Assembly (NCBI GenBank): GCA_017541325.1
Contig: JAFXZI010000001.1
Span: forward strand, 1 to 64,000
Direction of reading: 5' to 3'
Source of the DNA: Bacilli bacterium
Lineage (GTDB): Bacteria > Bacillota_I > Bacilli_A > RF39 > UBA660
DNA: 64,000 bases
Shown here: positions 47,607 through 56,900 of the stretch, piece after piece
How the letters are laid out: the number at the start of each line of letters is the position of its first letter
Position numbering within the stretch: the first letter of the stretch is position 1
The notes under the pieces: generated by a model
The model's input: the letters and a program-made list of their open reading frames with translations, nothing else
Databases searched by the model: none
Told to the model about the DNA's origin: nothing
Made by a program: the position numbers and the translations under genes

Positions 47607-47933
47607 ATGATAGATAGAGATAAATTTTTAAAAGCTAAAAAGAATATGTTAGATGAAGATACTATCTTTAATGTATCTAACTTATACAAAGTATTTAGTG
47701 ATGAAACTAGACTTAAAATACTAAATATTCTTCTAGATAATGAATTATGTGTATATGATATTGCAGAACTTTTAGATATGACTCACTCCTCTATTTCTCA
47801 TCAATTAAAAGTACTTAGAGATATGAAATTAGTTAAAGCTCATAAACATGGTAAAAACGTCTATTACACATTAATAGATGACCATATAGAAAGAATAATT
47901 AAGATAGGAGTTGAACATGTTAATGAAAAATAA
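47607..47933 (+). CDS. ArsR/SmtB-family metal-sensing repressor
   Basis: 108 residues. Winged helix with FSDETRLKILNILLDNELCVYDIAELLDMTHSSISHQLKVL. The C-terminal alpha5 helix holds Asp91, His93, His104 and Glu107, which is the SmtB arrangement for zinc or cobalt. The alpha3 site is incomplete (ELCVYD has one Cys, not the CadC ELCVCD), so zinc is more likely than cadmium/lead. It represses the P-type ATPase gene with which it overlaps by 17 bases. The start is ATG 47607 behind AGGA; the longer frame runs through the operator. Confidence 0.9.
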   Translation: MIDRDKFLKAKKNMLDEDTIFNVSNLYKVFSDETRLKILNILLDNELCVYDIAELLDMTHSSISHQLKVLRDMKLVKAHKHGKNVYYTLIDDHIERIIKIGVEHVNEK

Positions 47934-49737
47934 AGAAATAATTAAGTTTATATTTGCACTTTTATTCTTTATATTTAGTATAGTATTTAAAGAATACGTT
48001 CTTTTATACACAATCATTGGATATTTAATAATTAGTTTTGAAATGATTATTGAACTAAAAGATAAAATACCTAAAGGTAAAATATTTGATGAAGAATTCT
48101 TAATGATTATCGCAACTATTGGTGCCTTTATTCTAAAAGATTATCATGAAGGATTTATGGTAATGCTTCTATATCAACTTGGAGAAATAATAAATGATCA
48201 TGCTGTAGATAAATCTAAAGAAGAAATAATTAAACTTATGGATTTAGATACTGATACAGTTACTTTATCAACAAAAGATGGATTAACTGAAATAGAACCT
48301 AATAAAGTTAAAATAGGAGATATTATTCTTGTTAAAGCGGGAGAAAAAATACCTTTAGATGGATATGTTTTTGAAGGAAGTTCAAATATAGATACTTCTA
48401 GTATTACTGGAGAACATAAACCAAGGTCAGTAAAAATTAAAGATCCTGTATTAAGTGGATGTATTAATTTAGATGGTACATTAAAAATAAAAGTTACTGA
48501 GATTTATAAGAATTCTACTGCAAATAAAATAATAGATTTAATAGAAAAAGCTGATAAGAAAAAATCAAATACTGAAAAGGTAGTAGATAAATTTGCTAGT
48601 ATTTATACTCCTATTGTTGTTGCTCTTGCACTACTATTATTCTTAGTTCCAGGATTTATTACTAAAGACTTCTCTTTATGGGGACATCGTGCTTTAGTAT
48701 TTCTAGTAGCGTCTTGTCCATGTGCTTTAGTAATATCTATTCCACTTGCTTATTTTGTAGGTATGGGTGCTTGTAGTAAATCTGGAATACTTATGAAAAA
48801 TAGTAATACATTAGATAAATTATTAAAAATAGATGAAATAATATTTGATAAAACAGGAACTATTACTGAAGGAGTATTTGAAGTAGTTAAAGTTAAAGGA
48901 TATGGAATTAAAGCTAGTGAATTATTAGAGATTGCAGCAACATGTGAAAGTCTAAATAATCATCCAATTGCGCTATCTATATTAAATAGATATGGAAAAG
49001 ATGTAGATAATTCTAAAATAAAGAATTATAAAATAGTAGACGGAGGTATTACTCTTTCAATAGATAAAGATAAATATATTATAGGTAATTATAATCTATT
49101 AAATAAAAATAAAATAGATTTTGAAAGATGTTTAGATATTGGTACTATTGTATATATTTCAAGAAATAAAGAATATTTAGGATATATTCTTATAAATGAT
49201 AAGATTAAGAAAAATAGTAAAAAGACCATTTCTTTATTACGTGAAAAAGGATTTAATGAATTAGTAGTTTTATCTGGAGATAACGAAGAAATAGTTAATG
49301 ATGTTGTAAAACGTGTTGGAATAAAAAGATATATGTCAGAATTATTACCAATAGATAAAGTTAATTATTTAAAAACTGCTCATAAAGAAAAAAAGAAAAC
49401 TATGTTTGTTGGAGATGGAATAAATGATGCTCCTGCTCTACTTACAAGTGATATAGGTGTATCTATGGGTGGAATTGGTTCAGATGCATCTATAGAAGCA
49501 TCTGATATGGTTATAATGAATGATGATTTAACTAAGATTCATACAGCTCATAATATAGCTTCTTTTACTAAAAAAATAGTTATAGAAAATATAGTGCTTG
49601 TCTTATTAATTAAACTATTAGTTCTTACTCTTGCAACATTTGGATATGCCAATATGATTGCAGCAGTTTTTGCAGATGTAGGTGTTACACTTATAACAAT
49701 ATTAAATACATTTAGAATATTAAAAAAGAGAGATTAA
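47917..49737 (+). CDS. P1B-type heavy-metal efflux ATPase (Zn/Cd/Co family)
   Basis: 606 residues. Transmembrane CPC at 267-269 (ASCPCALV), phosphorylation Asp311 in DKTGT, NHPIAL, GDGINDAPALL. It lacks the N-terminal metal-binding HMA domain found in CadA/ZntA, so it is the short form. It pumps divalent metal out of the cell; the upstream SmtB-type sensor with a zinc-type site suggests zinc. The start is ATG 47917 with AGGAG six bases before; an earlier TTG would add two residues. Confidence 0.92.
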   Translation: MLMKNKEIIKFIFALLFFIFSIVFKEYVLLYTIIGYLIISFEMIIELKDKIPKGKIFDEEFLMIIATIGAFILKDYHEGFMVMLLYQLGEIINDHAVDKSKEEIIKLMDLDTDTVTLSTKDGLTEIEPNKVKIGDIILVKAGEKIPLDGYVFEGSSNIDTSSITGEHKPRSVKIKDPVLSGCINLDGTLKIKVTEIYKNSTANKIIDLIEKADKKKSNTEKVVDKFASIYTPIVVALALLLFLVPGFITKDFSLWGHRALVFLVASCPCALVISIPLAYFVGMGACSKSGILMKNSNTLDKLLKIDEIIFDKTGTITEGVFEVVKVKGYGIKASELLEIAATCESLNNHPIALSILNRYGKDVDNSKIKNYKIVDGGITLSIDKDKYIIGNYNLLNKNKIDFERCLDIGTIVYISRNKEYLGYILINDKIKKNSKKTISLLREKGFNELVVLSGDNEEIVNDVVKRVGIKRYMSELLPIDKVNYLKTAHKEKKKTMFVGDGINDAPALLTSDIGVSMGGIGSDASIEASDMVIMNDDLTKIHTAHNIASFTKKIVIENIVLVLLIKLLVLTLATFGYANMIAAVFADVGVTLITILNTFRILKKRD

Positions 49738-49754
49738 ATAATCTCTCTTTTATT
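49726..49754. terminator. bidirectional terminator between the ATPase gene and glmS
   Basis: AAGAGAGATT, loop AAAT, AATCTCTCTT. Confidence 0.9.
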
Positions 49755-49756
49755 AT

Positions 49757-51568
49757 CTACTCTACTGTAACTGATTTAGCTAAGTTTCTAGGTTTATCTA
49801 TATCACATTTTCTTAAATCTGCTACATGATAAGCTATTAATTGAAGTGGTACAACTGTAAGAAGTGGTACTAAATAATTATCTACTTTTGGTAGTACTAC
49901 TTTTTGATCAATAAAATCATAATCACCATCTAATTCATTAGTAGTTATTAATATTACTTTTGCACCTCTTGCAACTACTTCTTTAATATTACTAATTGTT
50001 TTTAAAGAAAGTTCTGGATCAGTCATAATAGCTATTACTGGAGTACCTTCTTCTATCAAAGAAATAGTTCCATGTTTTAATTCTCCAGCTTGATAAGCTT
50101 CACTATGCATATAAGATATTTCTTTTAATTTTAAACTTCCTTCTAAACTGATAGCATAATCTATTCCTCTACCTATATAGAACAAGTCTTTATCTTCATA
50201 AATATATTTAGCTATATCTATATAGTTTTTGTCTTTTGCTATTACTTCATCTATTAATTTAGGTACTGTACTTAATGATTGTAATAATTCTTGTAATCTT
50301 TCTCCTGTTATTAGATTTCTTTCTAACATAAGTTTTAAATTAATAAGTTCTAACATTGCTACTTGTAGTAAATATGCTTTAGTAGTTGCAACTGCTATTT
50401 CAACTCCTGCTCTTATATATAATACATTTTTAGATTCTCTAGCTATAGTAGAACCAACTACATTAACAATACCTAATGTATCTATTCCATCTTCATTAGC
50501 TTTACGAAGAGATGCTATAGTATCAGCAGTTTCTCCTGATTGAGAAATAAGAATAACTAAAGTTTTATCATTATAAAATTCTTTTTTATAACGATATTCA
50601 CTAGCTATTTCAACATCTACTTTTATACCAGCATAATTTTCTATTAAATGTTTACCTATTAATCCAGCATGCATTGCAGATCCACAAGCAACTATATGAA
50701 TATTATCATATTTACTAAAATCAGGCATTTTATTTATAAATGAATCTATGCTTTCTACATATTCATTTATAGTATCTTTAAGTACTTTTCCTTCTTCATA
50801 GATTTCTTTAAGCATAAAGTGAGGAAAACCATTTTTCTCAGCTTCTTCTACGTTCCAATATACGGTATTAATATTTTTTCTTATCGGTTCAAGGTTTTCA
50901 TTATAAATATCTACTCCATTATTTGTAATTTTTACAATATCATAGTTATTAAGTAAGAAATAATTTTTTGTAAAATTAATAATCGCTGCAACATCTGAAG
51001 CAATTAAATTTTCTTCTTCTCCTACTCCAATAATTAATGGACTATCTTTACGAGTAGCATATAAAGTATCTAATTCATCATCAAAAATAATTCCTAAAGC
51101 ATAACTTCCTTTTATATAGGAAGACATTTCTTTAATTACTTCTAAATTAGACCAAATATCTTTACTTTTTAAATAATCAAGTAAAGCTGCGACTATTTCA
51201 GTATCAGTTTCACTTACAAATGAATAACCTTCTTTAATTAACATTTCTTTAAGTTCTAGATAGTTTTCAATAATACCATTATGTATTATTGTAACGCTTC
51301 CAGAACGATGTGGATGAGCATTAATAGTAGTTGCATTTCCATGAGTAGCCCATCTTGTATGAGCTATACCTATATTACTTAATAAATCTTCATCTATCAT
51401 ATTTTCTAAAGCACTAATTTTTCCAGTAGTTTTAAGTATTTCAACTTTATCAGTAACAAATGCAATTCCTGCAGAATCATATCCTCTATATTCTAAAGTT
51501 TTTAATCCATCTATTAATACTCTTTCTATATTAACTTTTTTTCCGACATATCCAAATATTCCGCACAT
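49757..51568 (-). CDS. glmS: glutamine-fructose-6-phosphate aminotransferase GlmS
   Basis: 603 residues starting MCGIFGYVG; the Cys after Met is the N-terminal nucleophile that hydrolyses glutamine. An Ntn domain (about 1-235) and two SIS sugar domains (about 285-415 and 455-590, with CGSAMHAG, SQSGETADT and AYQAGELKHG) follow. It makes glucosamine-6-phosphate for peptidoglycan. The start at 51568 is forced by the nucleophile and by GGAGG upstream; the longer frame is leader. Controlled by the ribozyme upstream. Confidence 0.97.
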   Translation of the reverse strand: MCGIFGYVGKKVNIERVLIDGLKTLEYRGYDSAGIAFVTDKVEILKTTGKISALENMIDEDLLSNIGIAHTRWATHGNATTINAHPHRSGSVTIIHNGIIENYLELKEMLIKEGYSFVSETDTEIVAALLDYLKSKDIWSNLEVIKEMSSYIKGSYALGIIFDDELDTLYATRKDSPLIIGVGEEENLIASDVAAIINFTKNYFLLNNYDIVKITNNGVDIYNENLEPIRKNINTVYWNVEEAEKNGFPHFMLKEIYEEGKVLKDTINEYVESIDSFINKMPDFSKYDNIHIVACGSAMHAGLIGKHLIENYAGIKVDVEIASEYRYKKEFYNDKTLVILISQSGETADTIASLRKANEDGIDTLGIVNVVGSTIARESKNVLYIRAGVEIAVATTKAYLLQVAMLELINLKLMLERNLITGERLQELLQSLSTVPKLIDEVIAKDKNYIDIAKYIYEDKDLFYIGRGIDYAISLEGSLKLKEISYMHSEAYQAGELKHGTISLIEEGTPVIAIMTDPELSLKTISNIKEVVARGAKVILITTNELDGDYDFIDQKVVLPKVDNYLVPLLTVVPLQLIAYHVADLRKCDIDKPRNLAKSVTVE

Positions 51569-51639
51569 ATAAAAAACCTCCACTCGAAAAAAACTAGTGA
51601 AGATATATTTTTTGTTATAATCTCTATTTTATTTTTTGT

Positions 51640-51727
51640 TATATATCTAACGACTCACCATGCCGCAGTAGTACCCGCCGAATCTTTCGATTACCTACCG
51701 ACCTCGTCAACATTATGTCCTGGCGCT
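51640..51727 (-). ncRNA. glmS ribozyme
   Basis: The minus strand carries AAGCGCCAG at the cleavage site, GACGAGG, the pseudoknot segment ATCGAAAGATTCGGCGGGTA and CTGCGGCATGGTGAGTC, the conserved core of the glmS class. Cleavage should fall between 51727 and 51726, 5' of GCGCC. Glucosamine-6-phosphate is the cofactor and cleaved mRNA is degraded, giving feedback control. The downstream T-rich stretch to 51569 is leader. Confidence 0.95.
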
Positions 51728-51797
51728 TAATATAATTTACAACCTTTCTCGTTATATCTAATTTAAGTTTATAATAGATAGATTTTCACTACAATAA

Positions 51798-51824
51798 AAA
51801 AAAGTCATATTTGACTTTTTTATG
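51798..51824. terminator. terminator of the AAA+ ATPase gene
   Basis: AAAAAGTCA, loop TAT, TGACTTTTTT between the AAA+ gene and the glmS leader. Confidence 0.85.
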
Positions 51825-51829
51825 TAAAA

Positions 51830-53491
51830 CTATTCATAGAAATCATCATCTCTATTATCTATATCATCTCTATTTTCTAAATCTAAATCAAAATTAGTAC
51901 TAGCATTCATCATTTGTCTATTACTAGTTAATATTCCATCTATCGCAGTATTATCAACTCTTCTAGGAGTATTAATATTACTTCTACGATTATCTGAAAT
52001 CATACTAGGATCAACATAAACTACATTTTGTTGTGGTTGTACATATGTTGGTTGTTGTACAGAACTTGGTTGTTGATATACTTGTTGCGTTTGAACTGGT
52101 TCAACATACGTAGATTGTTGTACAGGACTCGGTTGTTGATATACTTGTTCTGGTTGAACTGGTTCAGTATACGTAGGTTGTGTAACTTGCGCAGGTTGTT
52201 GATATGCTTGTTGTTGAACTGGTTCGGTATACGTAGGTTGTGTAACTTGCGTTGGTTGTTGGTACATTTGTTGTTGTACTGGTCCAGCAACTGTATTTTG
52301 TTGTTGCATTTGTGCTTGTTGTTGATAAATTTGTTCAATTAATTCTGGACTTGCAAATGAATCTTGTGCTGATTGAACTGGTGCAGATTGCACAACTGGT
52401 TGTGGTTGTTGTATAGGCATTGGATTTGGTGCAACTTGTTGTGTTGGTTGTTGTGGTTGATTATTACCTATTCCACTTAGATCAATACCAGCAAGTAAAG
52501 ATGCATCAAATTGCGGAGTTGGTTTGTTATTTATATTATGTTCAGCATCTGTTGCATATGTATTCTTTTGTAATACAATTCCTTCTTTAACAATACCATT
52601 TTCCTCATTATATATATCTTTAAATTTATCTTTAAATATTGGTAATTCTTTTTTAATAACATCTGGATAAACTAAATGAGTTGATTCAATAGCTTTTTCA
52701 AAATCATAAATATTAACTTCACTTCTATTATCAAATACTGCAAAAGAGAATGCAGATTTAAGAAGTGTTAAAGATACGTCTGGGTATCTTGCATTAGCTT
52801 CAAATACACGTTTATATTCAGATGTAATATCAACTAGTGACTCCATAATTAATCTTTGTTGATATTTAGAATATTTAAGTCTTACTCCTGTAGTTTTTTC
52901 TATTTTAGGAAGAGTTCCAACTAAAATCTCTATTGTTTCTTCTCTAGTTGGTTCTGGTACTTCTACTTTTTGGAAACGTCTTACAAACGCTTTATCACGT
53001 AAAATATAACGTTCATATTCAGCAGTAGTAGTTGCACCAACTACTTTAATACTACCTCTACCTAATCCCTCTTTAAAGATATTGGCAAAGTCTACACTAG
53101 ACTCATCAGTAGCACCAATTAACATATGTATTTCATCGATAAATAAAATAGTTTTTTCTCTTTCTTTAAGTTCGTCTATCATAAGTTGTACTTTACTTTC
53201 ACCATTAGGCATAGTACCTAAAAGTGAAGCAGTTTTTATATTTATTACAGTATATCCTTTTAAAGCATCAGGAACTTCTCCTCTTTGAATACGATAAGCA
53301 AGTCCTTCTACAATAGCAGTTTTACCTGTACCAGGATATCCTATTAATATTGCAGATTTTTCTGGGGTAAGTAATAAAAGCAAAAGTGCTTTAAGTTGTT
53401 CATCTCTACCAATAGCTGGATTAGTATAATATGTCTTTTTAGTATAGTCTTCACCGTAACGCTCTAATATACTAAATTTCTCTTCTGGCAT
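51830..53491 (-). CDS. single-module ClpA/B-like AAA+ ATPase with a Gln/Pro-rich repeat tail
   Basis: 553 residues. One AAA+ module (about 20-300): Walker A GYPGTGKT (51-58), Walker B ILFIDE (115-120), sensor and arginine finger region VVGATTTAEYERYILRDKAFVRRF, and a C-terminal helical lid. It resembles the first ATPase module of ClpB/ClpC but lacks the Clp N-domain, middle domain and second module. Residues about 345-505 are low complexity, dominated by QQP with a near-repeated YQQP-x-x-VQQPTYV-EPVQ unit. A last 50 residues are charged. No ClpP-binding loop seen. Partner unknown. Confidence 0.7.
   Translation of the reverse strand: MPEEKFSILERYGEDYTKKTYYTNPAIGRDEQLKALLLLLLTPEKSAILIGYPGTGKTAIVEGLAYRIQRGEVPDALKGYTVINIKTASLLGTMPNGESKVQLMIDELKEREKTILFIDEIHMLIGATDESSVDFANIFKEGLGRGSIKVVGATTTAEYERYILRDKAFVRRFQKVEVPEPTREETIEILVGTLPKIEKTTGVRLKYSKYQQRLIMESLVDITSEYKRVFEANARYPDVSLTLLKSAFSFAVFDNRSEVNIYDFEKAIESTHLVYPDVIKKELPIFKDKFKDIYNEENGIVKEGIVLQKNTYATDAEHNINNKPTPQFDASLLAGIDLSGIGNNQPQQPTQQVAPNPMPIQQPQPVVQSAPVQSAQDSFASPELIEQIYQQQAQMQQQNTVAGPVQQQMYQQPTQVTQPTYTEPVQQQAYQQPAQVTQPTYTEPVQPEQVYQQPSPVQQSTYVEPVQTQQVYQQPSSVQQPTYVQPQQNVVYVDPSMISDNRRSNINTPRRVDNTAIDGILTSNRQMMNASTNFDLDLENRDDIDNRDDDFYE
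52020..52300. repeat. tandem imperfect DNA repeats coding the Gln/Pro-rich tail
   Basis: Four or five imperfect units of about 60 bases, each encoding YQQP, VQQ/VTQ, PTY and EPVQ. Such tandem arrays change copy number easily, so tail length may differ between strains. Confidence 0.65.
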
Positions 53492-53591
53492 ACTTATCCC
53501 TCCTTTTTATTCTAAAATAAGTATATCATATTTTACATTTTAATAAATCCTTTTTTTGAGGAAGATTTTATTATATAACATCTTTTAGACA

Positions 53592-53624
53592 TAGAAAAGA
53601 GATAATTTAAGCAATTACCTCTTT
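53592..53624 (-). terminator. terminator of cutA
   Basis: Minus strand AGAGGTAATT, loop GCTTA, AATTATCTCT, then T run; overlaps the gene end. Confidence 0.75.
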
Positions 53625-53933
53625 ATTTTGTAAGTTCTCATCTATCCAATCTTTAAATTCTTTAGATCCATCAAATAAATAATAGGAAATCTCTGGCAAT
53701 TCATAACTATGTAATTCTTTGATTCTTTTTTCTATTTTAGGGAACATATCTAAAGTAGTTTTCATAGATACTAAATACTCTTTTACATCTGGATAATCAT
53801 TTTCCCAAACATATATACTTTCAATTTCAGTTATATGAACACAACTTACTAAATGTTCATAAATAAGTGTTTTTCCTAAATTCCTTGCTTCTTCTAAATC
53901 TTCAAAGCAAGTTTCTACTACTATATTACTCAT
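53607..53933 (-). CDS. cutA: divalent-cation tolerance protein CutA
   Basis: 108 residues. The trimer-forming fold is seen from ETCFEDLEEARNLGKTLIYEHLVSCVHI, then IESIYVWENDYPDVKEYLVSMKT, and LHSYELPEISYYL with its conserved HPYExPE-like core (here HSYELPE). Linked to copper and other metal tolerance in E. coli; its biochemical role is uncertain. The start overlaps the end of the activase gene by eight bases, so the two are coupled. Confidence 0.9.
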   Translation of the reverse strand: MSNIVVETCFEDLEEARNLGKTLIYEHLVSCVHITEIESIYVWENDYPDVKEYLVSMKTTLDMFPKIEKRIKELHSYELPEISYYLFDGSKEFKDWIDENLQNKEVIA

Positions 53934-56900
53934 TTTCTTCTCCTAAATTTTCTTTTGCTACTGTAAGCATTAATTTAATTCTATTTATTTGATTAGTGTG
54001 ACTAGCACCTGGATCATAATCTATCGCAACTATATTAGATTTTGGATATAGTTTTCTAATCTTTTTAATAACAGCTTTACCTACGATATGATTAGGTAGA
54101 CAAGCAAAAGGTTGTACACATACAATGTTTTCTATTCCTTCATTAATTAATTCTACCATTTCACCAGTTAGGAACCATCCTTCACCAGTTTGATTACCAG
54201 TAGAAAGTATTCCGTCTACATTATGCTCTAGTTTATGAATATCAGCAGGCATTCTATAACGTGTACCTTTTGTTTCCTGGATAATTACTTTATCATAACG
54301 TTCCAAGAATTTCAAAGCTTGTGTATAAATAAATGGTGTCATTCTTCCTGTTTTAAGTAATCTTGCTTTGATAATTGAATTAATTGCACAGTATTTAATA
54401 AATCCCATTAAATCAGGACTAACTACTTCTGCACCTTCTGCTTCTAGTTTAGCAATTAAGTTATCATTTCCATAACGATGGTACTTAATTAATATTTCTC
54501 CAACTATTCCTACTTTAGGAAGAGTTTTCTTCTCTATTTTTATCTTTTTAAAATCTTCAAAAATATCATGAACATTTTTCTTATATTCAGAATACTTTCC
54601 ACGTCTTACTGCATCAAGTGTAATTTTTTCCCATTTCTCATATACTTTTTGCGAATCTCCTGGATGCTTTTCATATGGACGAGTTGCATGTAAAAGTCTC
54701 ATTAAAAGATCTCCATACTCTACTGCTTGAAGTGCTTTATTAGCAAAAGATAAAGTTACTTTAAATGCTTGTTCTTTTTCAAGTCCACTTAAATTAAATG
54801 ATAGGATTGATACTTTTTCTAGTCCTGCATCTCTAAGTCCTTTTCTAATAAGTCCAATATAGTTAGTAGCACGACATCCTCCACCAGTTTGAGTAATAAT
54901 TACACTAGTATTATCAAGATCATACTCTCCACTCTTTAAGGCATGTATTAATTGTCCTATTACGATAATTGCTGGATAACAAGCATCATTATTAACATAT
55001 TTAAGTCCAGTTTCTACAGTCTCTTCATTACTTTCTCTTAAATAAACTGCATTATATCCTTCACTTTGAAGTACTGCTTCAAAATATGGCATATGAAATG
55101 GTGCCATATCTGGGAATAATAAAGTATGTTTTTTATCACTTTCTTTAAAATAATTCTTATTATATTTATATGGCTTATAATCAAGTTCTTCTGCACGTTT
55201 ATTCATTGATGCGATTAATGAACGAATTCTAATTTTTGCAGCTCCTAAGTTATTTATTTCATCGATTTTTATTGTTGTATATAACTTATTATTTTTCTTT
55301 AATATTTCTTCGGCTTGATCAGTTATAATTGCATCTAACCCACATCCAAACGAATTTAAGTTAACAAGTTCAATATTTGGTCTTTGACTTACAACGTCAG
55401 CAGCACGATATACTCTAGAGTGATATGCCCATTGATCAACTACACGTAATTTTGTCTCAAGTTTATTTAAATGACATATTGAGTCTTCAGTTAGTACTGC
55501 AAGTCCAAGTGAATTAATCATAGTATCAATTCCATGGTTAACTTCTTTATCTAAATGATAAGGTCTTCCTGCAAGAACGATTGCTTTTTCTTTATGTTCA
55601 TCTATATATTTTAAGAACTCTTCTCCTTTATTTCTTACATCTTGTTTAAATTTAGCTTGTTCTTTAAAAGCTGCACTAATTGCATCTTTAAGTTCTTTCT
55701 TAGTAAATTTATATTCCTTAAATTCAGGAAGTTCTAGTATTCTAAGAAGCATTCCTTTTTCATCCATAGGTAAAAATGGATTCATATATTTAATAGTTTT
55801 ATCCTCTAGTTCATCTACATTAAGTTTAATTGCTTCACTATAAGATTGTACTATTGGACAGTTATAATTATTATCACTTTCTTTAAATTCTTTAGTCTCG
55901 TACATTATACAAGGATAGAATATTGTCTTAATTCCTTTTTCAAGTAAATTAATAATATGTCCATGAACAAGTTTAGCTGGATAACAAACTGATTCCGATG
56001 GCATAGATTCTATTCCTTTTTCATAGATTCTACGATTAGAATGATCTGATATAACTACTCTAAATCCAAGTTTAGTAAATAAAGTAAACCAAAGTGGATA
56101 ATCTTCATACATATTAAGAACTCTTGGTATTCCAATTACTCCTCTTTTAGCATCTTCTTCTTTTATTGGTTCATAATTAAATAATCTATCATATTTCCAT
56201 GAATACATGTTAGGTAGGCTAGAATTACTTCCATTATTACCACTACCACGTTCACATCTATTTCCAGAAATAAATCTCTTTTTACCAAACATATTTATAG
56301 TAAGTGCACAATGGTTCTCACAAATTTGACAACGACTAAAGAATGTTTTTACTTTCATCTCTTCAATCTCTTTAGGAGAAAGAATTGTACTTTTAACATC
56401 TTGGTCATCATATTGTTTATAGTTTTCAAGTGCGATTAAGGCAACTCCATAAGCACCCATTAGTCCAGCAATATCTGGTCTTATTACTTCTTTACCAGTA
56501 ATATTTTCAAAGGCTTTTAAAACTCCGTCATTCAAAAATGTTCCACCTTGTACAACTATCTTTTTACCAAGAGTTTCTACATCTCTAATCTTCATTACTT
56601 TTTGAATAGCATTTCTAATTACAGAATAAGAAAGTCCTGCAAAAATATCTCCAAGAGGTCTACCTTCTTTTTGAGTTTGTTTAATTTTTGAATTCATAAA
56701 TACTGTACAACGAGAACCAAGATCAATTGGATTTTTAGCATGCACTGCATAATCTACAAACTCTGATACAGTAATATTTAATGACTTAGCAAGGGTTTCA
56801 ATAAATGAACCACATCCTGATGAACAAGCTTCATTAAGCATGATAGAATCTACTGCTCCATCTTTTATCTTAATATATTTCATATCTTGTCCACCAATAT

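Noticed and set aside
52021-52342. Open frames on both strands over the Gln/Pro-rich tail of the AAA+ gene
   Set aside because: They are shadows created by the low-complexity repeat; no RBS, and the AAA+ frame is continuous.
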